Positions 33,255 through 42,545 are shown, counted from the first letter of the stretch. The stretch: 64,000 nt of DNA from Bacillota bacterium (GCA_023453795.1 JAEXSP010000010.1:18749-82748); one strand, 5' to 3'. The notes: generated by a model from the letters alone, not told the origin. A program made the numbers and translations.

Positions 33255-35471
33255 TTAATCAGGTTTTTCGTAGATATAGTATCCCAATAAATTCATATTC
33301 TCATCAAATAACAGTAACGCCGCATATTTTTGTGCAAAAGTAATGTTTGAGATAGAATTATCATCATAATCCATGACTCCAATGCGTCCCTGCTTTACAT
33401 CTGAAACAAAAAAGGGTATATCATAGTCGGACATCTCATCTGAACAAATGGTGGATAACTTTGCCGGATTGCCCATACCAGCAGGTAAATCGCTTGTTTC
33501 TATACAAAATGCCCAATTACCATCCCCTACTTTTTCTACTGTTATTCCGCTTGCAATCTTTAGTCGTATTATTGAAGCAGCAGAATCCGTGTATCCCTTA
33601 AGTCCAAGATAATATTTTGCAGAAGTCCGTATAGATGTTTTATTCAATCGAGCAAGATTTATATCAATCCAAAACGGTGACCCATCTTCCCAATGCTTTG
33701 GTATAACTGACATTTGCAGCCGATACTTTCCTTTCCCTTTTGTAATATCCCATGACGAAATAGCGTCACCATCCCTGGAGGTAGATCCTTCACGTCTTCC
33801 GATATTTGAAAAAAACATGAGTTCTCCAAAATCTTCAGATACAAGGTTATATTCAATTTCAACCGTTATTTTTGTTTCAACGCCTTCCTGCAAATTTTTG
33901 TCCGGCGATATTTTGGTTATTATGATACAATCTTTGTTTTCTTTAATACCGGAAATTGGATCCTCCATTCTTTCACAAGTTTCTTGATTCCATCCTCCCG
34001 CAGGTATCAATTCACTCATTTGGGGAGAAGCTGTTTTCGTAATTTTGCTGGATTTCCCATCCGTAAGTGTATCGCTGCCTTGAAGCAAGTGCTTTGAAGC
34101 ATCTTCGGATGGAACTTTTAATATCGAATTTTTATCCGATTGAGGCCCCTTTTTGTTCATTTGATTTGATGCTTTTGTTTGCTCCTTGTCTTGTACGTCA
34201 ATAGAAGTGCCACTTACAGATTTAGTTTGTATAACAGTTGAATTAGTGTTGTTTTCTATTTTATTACTATTTTGGTTCTGTTCGGTTTTAGAGTTTTCCT
34301 TTTTGTCGGCTGAAGTAAGGGCAGAAATATCACTTGATTTCTTAAACCTGCTTGATGTGTTTTGCGGTAAGCTGCTCGCATTTACAAATATGCTGCCTCC
34401 TAATATGACAAGTATCACTATTGATCGTATGGATACTTTTGTATTCTTTGCATGAAAGAGTGAAATCGCAGAGATTCTGTCTTTGATTTGAGATCTGTTT
34501 TCCAATATCCCCGCAGTGCCAGCAAAGTTCAATTTGCCCGATATAATCTCTACCATATCAAGGATTGTATATCCATACTTTTTCGCTTCAGCACTTTCAA
34601 GGTGCATCAGTACGGTTTCATCACATGCCAGCTCACGGTCGATACGCATCCTATGAAAGGCAATCCAAATAACAGGATTAAACCAATAGACAATTTGCAG
34701 CACTAACGCAATCCAATTGACAACGATGTCCTTTCTCTTAAGATGCCCTAGTTCATGCAGAAGGACATACCTCAGACTTTCATGCTCCATGTTTTTCAAT
34801 ACCTTTTCAGGCAGAAGCAGCCAAGGGCGTGTAACTCCAAATATGGCAGGTATCATGACTCCGGAAGTCTGAATAATGGAGACATTCGTCCGTATGCCAA
34901 GTGTATTCTTGCTTTCTTCGAGAAGCTTGATTATTCTTTGGTCCGTAAATATGCTTCCGTTCTTGACCTTGGTCCAAAAGAATATGCTATAAAGGAAGTA
35001 ATAGACGCTTAAGAAGAGAATTCCCGAAAGCCACACGAAGAATGCCGTTTTGGAACTGACTTTGATTGTGCTTATTGAATGTAATAGTTTTTTTACTGAA
35101 TCAATTGGCAACAAGCTTTTCTTAGCGGTTTTTCCGGCCTGTTGGTTGGAATATCCGATTCCAGAAGCGTTATCATTCGTTTTAGAATGCAAATCAGATG
35201 TGCTTGCTGACATAGGTGCATCTTTAGTGGTGATTCCTTGATTTGCCGGAGAAGTGATATCCGCAGTTTTGTAAATACCAGAGATGTTAAATGGGCTATA
35301 AACTGCATAAGGAACGGCCAGCCTTAATATCAGTACAAACCATATCACATAATGCCACCGAGCGCTCATCCTATGCCTTAAAACTGTTTTTATAATAAAG
35401 ATAATTAATACAAGCAAGCTTGCAATTATGGAAGCGCTTGATAAGAGGTTTACAATAAGGGAGAAATCCAT
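33255..35471 (-). CDS. BlaR1-like M56 metallopeptidase receptor with a non-PBP sensor domain
   Basis: 738 residues. Membrane segments at ~5-31, 40-58, 143-168 and 347-363 give the BlaR1 layout. The M56 zinc peptidase core is intact: LLHELGHLKRKD (HExxH, ~238) and RELACDE (third ligand), with VMIPAIFGVTRPWLLLPE before it. After the fourth segment comes a ~140-residue Ser/Thr/Asn/Lys-rich outer linker and then a C-terminal outer domain (~510-738) that is not a penicillin-binding domain: no SxxK, SxN or KTG order is seen. So it likely senses something other than beta-lactams. GGAGT precedes ATG 35471. Confidence 0.88.
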   Translation of the reverse strand: MDFSLIVNLLSSASIIASLLVLIIFIIKTVLRHRMSARWHYVIWFVLILRLAVPYAVYSPFNISGIYKTADITSPANQGITTKDAPMSASTSDLHSKTNDNASGIGYSNQQAGKTAKKSLLPIDSVKKLLHSISTIKVSSKTAFFVWLSGILFLSVYYFLYSIFFWTKVKNGSIFTDQRIIKLLEESKNTLGIRTNVSIIQTSGVMIPAIFGVTRPWLLLPEKVLKNMEHESLRYVLLHELGHLKRKDIVVNWIALVLQIVYWFNPVIWIAFHRMRIDRELACDETVLMHLESAEAKKYGYTILDMVEIISGKLNFAGTAGILENRSQIKDRISAISLFHAKNTKVSIRSIVILVILGGSIFVNASSLPQNTSSRFKKSSDISALTSADKKENSKTEQNQNSNKIENNTNSTVIQTKSVSGTSIDVQDKEQTKASNQMNKKGPQSDKNSILKVPSEDASKHLLQGSDTLTDGKSSKITKTASPQMSELIPAGGWNQETCERMEDPISGIKENKDCIIITKISPDKNLQEGVETKITVEIEYNLVSEDFGELMFFSNIGRREGSTSRDGDAISSWDITKGKGKYRLQMSVIPKHWEDGSPFWIDINLARLNKTSIRTSAKYYLGLKGYTDSAASIIRLKIASGITVEKVGDGNWAFCIETSDLPAGMGNPAKLSTICSDEMSDYDIPFFVSDVKQGRIGVMDYDDNSISNITFAQKYAALLLFDENMNLLGYYIYEKPD

Positions 35472-35480
35472 TTTTACTCC

Positions 35481-35504
35481 TCATTTGACTTGTTCATTAA
35501 GTAA
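35481..35504 (-). pseudogene. Tail remnant of a second blaI gene
   Basis: The codons just before the BlaR-like SD read LLNEQVK-stop, against ILDEKDK-stop at the end of the intact blaI; the DNA from there through the SD and ATG is nearly identical to the blaI/remnant-blaR junction at 32766. It indicates that a blaI copy once preceded this blaR. Confidence 0.6.
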
Positions 35505-35520
35505 TATTCAAGTATAAGAT

Positions 35521-35536
35521 TGATTACCTAAGTAAT
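35521..35536. promoter_or_regulatory. BlaI-type operator of the BlaR-like gene
   Basis: GATTAC-CTAA-GTAATC, perfect in both arms, 50 bp before the BlaR-like start. TTGACA with TAATGT 17 bp on is the likely promoter upstream. Confidence 0.8.
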
Positions 35537-35598
35537 CCTTATTATACATTATTCTGAAAGTCAGTTTTTGTCAAGTCCCTGTATAGTGCAAAGACACA

Positions 35599-35623
35599 AA
35601 AAGCCTCAATAATTGAGGCTTTT
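35599..35623. terminator. Terminator of the secreted repeat protein gene
   Basis: AAAAGCCTCAAT / ATTGAGGCTTTT with a one-base centre in the unpaired view; a T run follows in both directions. It separates the repeat-protein gene from the blaR promoter. Confidence 0.8.
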
Positions 35624-35644
35624 ATGTCTTCCCTATATCCTTTA

Positions 35645-38600
35645 CTATTTCACACTTACATTCACTTTAATGCTCTTGTCTCCATATACTGCTGTAATCA
35701 CAGCTGGGCCTGATTTGTCTCCCGGAAGAATGATTCCTTTCTTAACTGATGCAATATTACTATTACTCGAAGACCAAAGAGTAAGCGGGTTGTTTGTCAC
35801 ATCCTGCTCTGTTCCATCCTCAAAAACTGCTGTAACCTTTATAACCACCTGGTTTCCTCTATGCTGCAGCTTTATCGTTCCTTTTGCACTGACAACCAAT
35901 TTTTTAACTCCGGTATCTATCTTGAACTTTGAACTCCTATCACCGAATTTTGCTGTAATAACAGCCACCCCGGGTTTATCCTGATTCTGAACGATTCCAT
36001 CAGAGACTTTTGCAATAGCATCATTGCTGCTATCCCATTTTGTTAAACTATCATTTGTAACGTCTTTTACCGTTCCATCTGCAAAAACGGCCTTAAGAAC
36101 CGGTTTATAACTTTTACCCGGGCTGGATTTTATTTCGCCTTTGCCTTCGAATTTTAAAGATTTAAGTCTGGTATCTATATCCAATGTAACCTTTTTCCCC
36201 GAAAAGCTTGCTGTCACCTTTGCCTTACCAAATCCCACTGCACTTATTACACCATTATCTGCTGTTGCAACTTCCATATTTGAAGTTTCCCATTTTGCAT
36301 TTTCGATTTTTTCAATAGATCCGTCGCTAAAGATTGCAGAAAGATCTATTTTTATCTGATCCCCGGGTTTAAGATTCAAGTCTTTTTGAACTTTCGGTAT
36401 TTGAAGCTTTACGATAGCTTTTGTAATGATTTTGGAAAACAAAGCAGTTATGTTCTTATTGCCGTCCATTGTGACGGTAATAACAGGTTCATTCCCTGCT
36501 GCATCCCCGTTCCATCCCACAAACTTGTACCCGTCATTCGGAACAGCTGTCAATGTCACCTTTTCGCCATCAATATATACGGCTTTATCCGAATTTTTTG
36601 TTATAGTGCCGTTAACTGCTGTTACATTTAATGCATTTCCTGTTTCTAATGATATGTTGATTCCTGTTTTGCTTCCGTCGCTTAGGTCAACAAGCCCTGC
36701 TTGTCCATAATTCGTTGTCCCACCCTGCTGGGTATAGTATGTGGTAATGTAGCCGCTTGCATAACAAATCATCTTAAAACCCGTAACAGACTCCGGTACC
36801 TCCATACTATATATTGCTTGTTTTTGGCCTTCTGGGATAATAACATTTGCAACATTGCCCATATCATCTAACCATGTACCCGGTGTACCGTTATCGGAGC
36901 TGGATTCTATCCTTACGCTCACTCCGCCCGCTGGCGCTGTTATTCCATCAGGGAGACTTACGACCCCGCTTATTGTTTTTCCATGGATAAAACTCAAATC
37001 TACATTGGTTTTATCACCGCTGTTCAAGTCGATAAGATAGTTACTTCCCTCATGGTATGCGCCCCAGCAGTAGCCTTGTGTGCCAAAGTGCAGTGTATAG
37101 CCTGAGTTTGATGCAGGCACCATTATTATATATCCAGTTTGATTTTGTCCCTCCGGTATCATTGCATTAAAACGCAAGCTCAAGTCGTCCTGTCTGTTGT
37201 CAGGTGTTCCATTTTCCGAATAGGCATCCAAATCTATTATCAAACCGCCTGCGGGGGCTGTCTCTCCAGTTGGAAGACTTATGATGCCGCTTATTGTTCT
37301 TCCCTTGATTAATGTAACACTTATATTGTCTCTGTTTCCATTACTCATATCTACCATCTCTGCAGAGTTTGGATTTGTGCTTCCACCCTGTTGATTATAG
37401 TATGTGGTAACATAACTGCTTGTTTTAAAATCTATTTTACATTCTTCTGCAATATTGGATTCCGGGACGGATAGTACATACTGACTCATGCTCTGGCCTT
37501 CCGGAATCATAACATCTGTTCCGTACCACTTATCATCCTGTTTATTCTCAGGAGTACCATTATCAAACTGCGCCTCAACAGTCACATGCATTCCACCCGT
37601 TGGTGCTACATCCCCATTGGGTAAGCTTACTATTCCTTTGATTGTCTTCATCGTTGTAAAAGCAATATTAATCTGGTCAGCACTGCCGCTACTGACATTA
37701 ACCAAAGGGTTTCCCATGTTTGAATAGCTTGCTCCCCCATATAGATCTGTATATGCTGATACATAATATCCAACGCTTGTATCCGGAACAGTCATTGAAT
37801 AAGTTGCCTGGCTTCTTCCTTCAGGTATGTATACTCCTGTATATGCCTGCAAATCATCTGAACGATCATTTGGAGTGGCATTATCACAATATGCATTGAC
37901 CGAAATACTCAATCCCCCAGCAGGTGCTGACTTACCTTCCGGAAGGCTAACTGTACCACTTATGATCTTTCCACGTGAAACTGTTATGTTAATATTTGTT
38001 TGATCTCCATCTCTAACGTCAATGAGGCTACTGCCATTTGCCGAGTAACGTCCCGAACAATAACCCTGCGGGTGATAATCCAGGGTATACAACGAATTCG
38101 CACCAGGAACTGCTATCGAATATCCTATTTGACTCTGTCCTTCAGGTACTACAACATACGCATGTGCATGTAAGTCATCCTGCCAGTCATTTGGAGTCCC
38201 ATTATCCGAATCAGCATTTAAATCTATTCCAACTCCCCCAGAAGGCGCAGTTTCCCCTGCAGGAAGGCTTACCACCCCACTAATTGCTTTGCCCTTAATA
38301 AGAGTTGTATTGATGCCGTCCCTGTCTCCAGCACTTAAGTCTATTATTTCAGCTGTACTAAATTCTTGGGTTCCTCCATGTTGTGTGTAGTAAGTAGGTA
38401 TATAACCTTCTCCTCTAAATTCTACTATGCACCCTCCCTTTTCTGCCAAATAAGGGATTCTCAAGGTATATGACGTTTGACTTTGATTTTCAGGGATAAC
38501 TATGCGAGTTCCATACCATATATCATCCTGACGGTTATCCGGCGTACCATTATTGAAACAACCTGCAATTTCAACCATTACTCCTCCCACCGGTGCCTGA

Positions 38601-39049
38601 ATTCCATTTGGCAAATTCACTGTTCCACTAATAGATCTCATTATCATAAAAGCAATATTGATCTGATCAGCGTTGCCATTACTGATATTAACAAGAGGGT
38701 TTCCCTGGTTTGAATAGCCTGCTCCCCCGTAAAGGTCTGTATAAGCAGAAACATAATATCCAATATTCGAATCCTGCACTGTTAATGAATAAACTGTCTG
38801 GCTTTGACCCTCAGGTATGTTCACCATGATATAGCTCTGCAAATCATCTGACTGGTCATTGGGGGTGGCATTATCACAATACGCATTGACAGAAACATTC
38901 ATTCCGCCTGAAGGTGCCGTAATACCAGCCGGCAGACTGATTGTACCGCTAATAACTTTCCCTTGAGAAATATCATCTGCGAAAACATTGATTGTAGCAA
39001 ATGATACGATTAAGAAAACGCATAACACTAAAGAAATAATCTTCCTCAT
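35645..39049 (-). CDS. Large secreted repeat protein (seven ~115-residue repeats plus Ig-like tail)
   Basis: 1134 residues from ATG 39049 (AAAGGAG upstream), with a clear signal peptide (MRKIISLVLCVFLIVSFATI, cleavage near VFA). Seven repeats each start (K/R)xISGxVSLPxGxxAPxGG and carry NGTPxDxxDD and IPEGQSQxxYxxxVP motifs, like carboxypeptidase-regulatory-type beta sandwiches. Repeats 1/4, 2/5 and 3/6 are most alike, so a three-repeat block was duplicated; repeat 7 is like 2/5. Then follow a VTAVNGTITKNSDKAVY...GYKFVGWNGDA repeat-domain and three Ig-like (BIG2-type) modules. No LPXTG, SLH or dockerin is seen. Twin BlaI-type sites overlap its promoter. Probably an extracellular adhesive or matrix protein (inference). 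Confidence 0.9.
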   Translation of the reverse strand: MRKIISLVLCVFLIVSFATINVFADDISQGKVISGTISLPAGITAPSGGMNVSVNAYCDNATPNDQSDDLQSYIMVNIPEGQSQTVYSLTVQDSNIGYYVSAYTDLYGGAGYSNQGNPLVNISNGNADQINIAFMIMRSISGTVNLPNGIQAPVGGVMVEIAGCFNNGTPDNRQDDIWYGTRIVIPENQSQTSYTLRIPYLAEKGGCIVEFRGEGYIPTYYTQHGGTQEFSTAEIIDLSAGDRDGINTTLIKGKAISGVVSLPAGETAPSGGVGIDLNADSDNGTPNDWQDDLHAHAYVVVPEGQSQIGYSIAVPGANSLYTLDYHPQGYCSGRYSANGSSLIDVRDGDQTNINITVSRGKIISGTVSLPEGKSAPAGGLSISVNAYCDNATPNDRSDDLQAYTGVYIPEGRSQATYSMTVPDTSVGYYVSAYTDLYGGASYSNMGNPLVNVSSGSADQINIAFTTMKTIKGIVSLPNGDVAPTGGMHVTVEAQFDNGTPENKQDDKWYGTDVMIPEGQSMSQYVLSVPESNIAEECKIDFKTSSYVTTYYNQQGGSTNPNSAEMVDMSNGNRDNISVTLIKGRTISGIISLPTGETAPAGGLIIDLDAYSENGTPDNRQDDLSLRFNAMIPEGQNQTGYIIMVPASNSGYTLHFGTQGYCWGAYHEGSNYLIDLNSGDKTNVDLSFIHGKTISGVVSLPDGITAPAGGVSVRIESSSDNGTPGTWLDDMGNVANVIIPEGQKQAIYSMEVPESVTGFKMICYASGYITTYYTQQGGTTNYGQAGLVDLSDGSKTGINISLETGNALNVTAVNGTITKNSDKAVYIDGEKVTLTAVPNDGYKFVGWNGDAAGNEPVITVTMDGNKNITALFSKIITKAIVKLQIPKVQKDLNLKPGDQIKIDLSAIFSDGSIEKIENAKWETSNMEVATADNGVISAVGFGKAKVTASFSGKKVTLDIDTRLKSLKFEGKGEIKSSPGKSYKPVLKAVFADGTVKDVTNDSLTKWDSSNDAIAKVSDGIVQNQDKPGVAVITAKFGDRSSKFKIDTGVKKLVVSAKGTIKLQHRGNQVVIKVTAVFEDGTEQDVTNNPLTLWSSSNSNIASVKKGIILPGDKSGPAVITAVYGDKSIKVNVSVK

Positions 39050-39076
39050 TTCATACACTCCTTTTATATAAATAGC

Positions 39077-39115
39077 GACTACTGTTGTAATCATTAATAG
39101 ATTACACTAGTAGTC
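39077..39115. promoter_or_regulatory. Twin BlaI-type operators of the repeat-protein gene
   Basis: GATTAC-ACTA-GTAGTC at 39100-39115 and GACTAC-TGTT-GTAATC at 39077-39092 have centres 23 bp apart and form together an 18-bp-arm inverted repeat with three mismatches. Each half has the arms found at blaI and blaR. Confidence 0.75.
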
Positions 39116-39128
39116 ACATGTTTGTCAA
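39101..39128 (-). promoter_or_regulatory. Promoter of the secreted repeat protein
   Basis: TTGACA (39123-39128) and TGTAAT (39101-39106) on the minus strand, spacing 16 bp; the first operator covers the -10. Confidence 0.7.
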
Positions 39129-39166
39129 TCATTATTATTTATGCAAAGTGAAATATAATAAAACTT

Positions 39167-39195
39167 AAAAAAGGCCGGTGATCATCTCACCAGCC
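39167..39195 (-). terminator. Terminator of ahcY
   Basis: Minus-strand GGCTGGTGA / TCACCGGCC hairpin followed by TTTTTT. Confidence 0.8.
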
Positions 39196-39209
39196 GTAGT
39201 TTTACAATC

Positions 39210-40613
39210 TCAATATTTATAATGATCTGCCTTGTATGGACCGTCAACACTGACTCCAATGTAATCGGCCTGTTTCTGGGAAAGCTTTGTCAGTTTAACA
39301 CCGATCTTTTCAAGGTGCAGCCTTGCAACCTCTTCGTCAAGCTTTTTGGGAAGAATGTAAACCTTGGGTTCATATTTGTCCCTATTTTTCCAAAGGTCAA
39401 TCTGTGCAAGAGTCTGATTGGAAAAGCTGTTTGACATTACGAAGGAAGGATGTCCCGTTGCACAACCCAGATTTACAAGTCTGCCTTCCGCCAAAACAAA
39501 TATTTCATGACCTTCAGGGAAAATATACTTGTCAACCTGTGGTTTAATGTTAACCTTTTTTATTCCCTTGTAGCTATTAAGCCTTGCCATTTGTATTTCA
39601 TCGTCAAAATGTCCGATGTTGCAAACAATAGCCTGATCCTTCATCTTAACCATATGTTCAAGTCGAATGATATCTACATTTCCTGTTGTTGTAACATATA
39701 TATCCCCTATACCGAGCGTATCCTCTACAGTTTTCACTTCATACCCAGCCATTGCAGCCTGCAAAGCACATATCGGGTCAACTTCGGTTACAATTACTCT
39801 TGCTCCCAGGCCTTGCATGGACTGTGCGCAGCCTTTTCCTACATCACCGTAACCGCACACGACTGCTACTTTTCCAGCCACCATTACATCCGTTGCCCTC
39901 TTTATGCCATCAACCAGGGACTCTCTGCAGCCGTAAAGGTTATCAAACTTTGACTTGGTAACAGAGTCATTGACGTTAATCGCCGGTACAAGGAGTTCCC
40001 CTCTTTCCATCATCTGATAGAGTCTGTGAACTCCGGTTGTAGTCTCTTCGGAAACACCCTTCCATTCCTTTACAACATTGTGCCATTTTTGATTGTCCTT
40101 TTTAAGACATTCCTTAAGTAAATTGTTTATGACCTGCAGTTCATGATTGTCTGTAGCTTCATCCAGCATTTTAGAGTCGCTTTCAGCTTTATAGCCCCTG
40201 TGTATGAGTAAGGTAGCATCTCCTCCATCATCAACAATCAACTGCGGGCCAAGTCCCCCCGGGAATGAAAGTGCCTGTTCCGTACACCACCAATATTCTT
40301 CAAGAGATTCACCTTTCCATGCAAATACAGGCACTCCTGCTTTCGCAATTGCAGCCGCTGCATGGTCTTGAGTCGAAAATATGTTGCAGCTTGCCCATCT
40401 TACACTTGCACCAAGGGCAACAAGAGTTTCAATGAGTACTGCAGTTTGTATGGTCATATGGAGAGAACCGGAAATTCTTACGCCCTTCAAAGGCTGTTCA
40501 GGTGCATATTTTTCTCTTATAGCGATCAGTCCGGGCATTTCTTTTTCTGCTATTTCAATTTCCTTTCTTCCCCATTCCCATAAGTTTATATCTGCTATTT
40601 TGTAGTCCGACAT
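39210..40613 (-). CDS. ahcY: Adenosylhomocysteinase
   Basis: 467 residues. It splits S-adenosylhomocysteine to adenosine and homocysteine, keeping SAM methylation running. Substrate motifs SGSLHMTIQTAVLIETL and SCNIFSTQDHAAAA, NAD-binding GYGDVGKGCAQSM and the C-terminal GPYKADHYKY are present. It has the ~40-residue insertion (LLKECLKKDNQKWHNVVKEW) of the long bacterial/eukaryotic form. AAGGAGG precedes ATG 40613. Monocistronic, with own promoter and terminator. NAD-dependent. Confidence 0.97.
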   Translation of the reverse strand: MSDYKIADINLWEWGRKEIEIAEKEMPGLIAIREKYAPEQPLKGVRISGSLHMTIQTAVLIETLVALGASVRWASCNIFSTQDHAAAAIAKAGVPVFAWKGESLEEYWWCTEQALSFPGGLGPQLIVDDGGDATLLIHRGYKAESDSKMLDEATDNHELQVINNLLKECLKKDNQKWHNVVKEWKGVSEETTTGVHRLYQMMERGELLVPAINVNDSVTKSKFDNLYGCRESLVDGIKRATDVMVAGKVAVVCGYGDVGKGCAQSMQGLGARVIVTEVDPICALQAAMAGYEVKTVEDTLGIGDIYVTTTGNVDIIRLEHMVKMKDQAIVCNIGHFDDEIQMARLNSYKGIKKVNIKPQVDKYIFPEGHEIFVLAEGRLVNLGCATGHPSFVMSNSFSNQTLAQIDLWKNRDKYEPKVYILPKKLDEEVARLHLEKIGVKLTKLSQKQADYIGVSVDGPYKADHYKY

Positions 40614-40681
40614 AGTCTACCTCCTTGATATTCATTAGCATTATTTTAATCCATTGATATAAAAAATATTTTCTATTACTA

Positions 40682-40710
40682 ATTCTATTATCCGCAATCC
40701 GATATGTCAA
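40682..40710 (-). promoter_or_regulatory. Promoter of ahcY
   Basis: TTGACA (40705-40710) and TAGAAT (40682-40687) on the minus strand, 17 bp apart. The remaining ~150 bases to the next terminator hold nothing recognisable, in particular no SAM or SAH riboswitch. Confidence 0.85.
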
Positions 40711-40822
40711 TATTTAGTTGTAATTAAGTGAACTTGATTTACTTTGGATTCATTATAGGTTTATTTGATTACACCTTCGCATCCACAATACATTAAAGAA
40801 TACATTAAAGATTTACGCATCC

Positions 40823-40857
40823 AAAAGGCTGGTATGAGAATCACACCAGCCTTTTTA
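40823..40857. terminator. Terminator hairpin (GGCTGGTGTGA type)
   Basis: AAAAGGCTGGT...ACACCAGCCTTTTT, able to act in both directions; it follows the secreted protein gene at 40899. Related hairpins occur at 45196, 46822 and 47767. Confidence 0.75.
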
Positions 40858-40898
40858 CTAACATTTAAATTCTATTTTTTAAGCATCTATACTGACTA

Positions 40899-42545
40899 TT
40901 ACTTAGCCAGAGCATTTTTCTTTGAAATTTTTATTGGACCGTCTTTTATAAATATATATGGTGAACCATATGTGCCACCGCCTTTATATGTGCATATAAA
41001 CTTGATTTCCGTATAGTAGCACCAGCCGTCTTTTGCTTCATAAAGCAACCATGTATAATGACTGCTGATTTTTTGCTTTGGAATTCCGAGATCATTCTTA
41101 TCGATTAACCACTCGGTACCCATTTCACCATCAAGATTAACGAGTTTTATAATGCTTTTCAAATTGGTGAATTTATTCTTTACAAGCCCCCTCATTTTTG
41201 CATCACTCAATGCAGGGTCCTTATAGACTACGCTCTTCTGTTTGAAGTAATTAGGAAGCTTCCGAACACTAGCCAGGTTATCTTGAACCTTGCTGACAGC
41301 AGCCGCAGACTTCTTTTGTGCCTTGCTTACATCACCTTTAGTCCAATTTATTACAAACTCGCCTCTTGCAATATAATTGTCATCCCCATACTCTGATGAA
41401 AGCTGAATTCTGACATTGTTTTTACCTGCTTTCAACATAGGATAGATCACATTATACCAAGCGTCAAGATTAAGTGCAGTAGCTTTTGTCGGCTCAGGAA
41501 GTATTTCAAATGTTATATTCTTACTATTTGAATTGTAGTCTGCCTTTTTAATGTAAACATAGGCTTTTGAATCGGTATAATGATTCTCTTTCAAATCAAC
41601 CGTACATTGAGCATAAAGAGTTACATAGTCTTTACCCTCAATATTAACAGTTTTTGCTTTTTTACCGAGAGTTGTCTTTATTCCGTTTGGTAAACTAACA
41701 GCTGCATATATACTCTCGCTGCCTGTGAAAGCTTTTTTGCTTGCCGCATTAGAGCTGCTTGAGAACTTAATATTATCCAAAACATTTAATGTTACAACCT
41801 GTGCATTTTTACGTGCTTCGTTCAATTCAGCAATGGTTTTGGATATTAATGCTTTTTTATCCATTGCCGGCTTATAATTTCCAAGGCTTAATAAAATACC
41901 ATCGTTATAGTAATTAAGATTTTTAAAATAAACTGTTGTGTCTTGAGGATAATCATCCTCTTCATTTGAACCTTCGGCTTCACCTGACTGGTCTTTTTCT
42001 TTGGCTCTGTTTAATGCTTCTGCGTTTATTTCCTTGTTTTCTTTTTTAACAATTTCAATTATTTGCTTAATAGCATCGTCAATTTCACCGCTTAATGTTT
42101 TTTCATAGAAATCCTTAAGCTTATCTCCAAAGGTCAATACCTGTTGGTATTTCGGGTTTATTGTTTCTTCCTCGCCATTATCCTTTGCATACTGGTCCAA
42201 AATCTCTTTGACCTTATACTTCGGGTCATTAATAAAAGCAGAAACCTTTTGATACTGCAGATAGTTTGAATAGGAATAATAATTCTCCGGAGAAATATTA
42301 AAAGCCTTCTCACCTATAACTTTGGAAGAATAATCATTAAAGCTTGTTAATAGCTGCAACAGCCCTTGAACATAATCCGCATTGTTTACATCAGGAGTTT
42401 GATTGAAGAAAGATAGATCGATCACCCAGCTCTTGTCGATTTCAGAGTCTTCAGCTCTAGCTATCGAACCTCCATACATACCAATTAGTAGATTCAGTAC
42501 TAAAACCATTGATAATAGCTTGCAAATTGCTTTTCTGTTTAACAT
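40899..42545 (-). CDS. Secreted protein of unknown function
   Basis: 548 residues from ATG 42545 (AGGAGG six bases ahead), with a signal peptide (AICKLLSMVLVLNLLIGMYGG, cleavage after IARA). The mature part is polar and helical up to ~230, with an acidic EGSNEEDDYPQD stretch, then beta-rich segments (DKKALISKTIAELNEAR, IKTTLGKKAKTVNIEGKDYV, RIQLSSEYGDDNYIARGEF). The last ~90 residues contain several aromatic residues (HYTWLLYEAKDGWCYYTEIKFICTYKG is one such run in shortened form). No dockerin, SLH or sortase signal. No family recognised; no obvious partner gene. Confidence 0.8.
   Translation of the reverse strand: MLNRKAICKLLSMVLVLNLLIGMYGGSIARAEDSEIDKSWVIDLSFFNQTPDVNNADYVQGLLQLLTSFNDYSSKVIGEKAFNISPENYYSYSNYLQYQKVSAFINDPKYKVKEILDQYAKDNGEEETINPKYQQVLTFGDKLKDFYEKTLSGEIDDAIKQIIEIVKKENKEINAEALNRAKEKDQSGEAEGSNEEDDYPQDTTVYFKNLNYYNDGILLSLGNYKPAMDKKALISKTIAELNEARKNAQVVTLNVLDNIKFSSSSNAASKKAFTGSESIYAAVSLPNGIKTTLGKKAKTVNIEGKDYVTLYAQCTVDLKENHYTDSKAYVYIKKADYNSNSKNITFEILPEPTKATALNLDAWYNVIYPMLKAGKNNVRIQLSSEYGDDNYIARGEFVINWTKGDVSKAQKKSAAAVSKVQDNLASVRKLPNYFKQKSVVYKDPALSDAKMRGLVKNKFTNLKSIIKLVNLDGEMGTEWLIDKNDLGIPKQKISSHYTWLLYEAKDGWCYYTEIKFICTYKGGGTYGSPYIFIKDGPIKISKKNALAK

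Noticed and set aside
33255..35471. Beta-lactam resistance locus (blaR1-blaI)
   Set aside because: The sensor lacks transpeptidase motifs and no beta-lactamase or PBP2a gene is near; the linked target is a secreted repeat protein.
40614..40760. SAM or SAH riboswitch upstream of ahcY
   Set aside because: The leader is short and AT-rich with a plain promoter; no conserved aptamer blocks.
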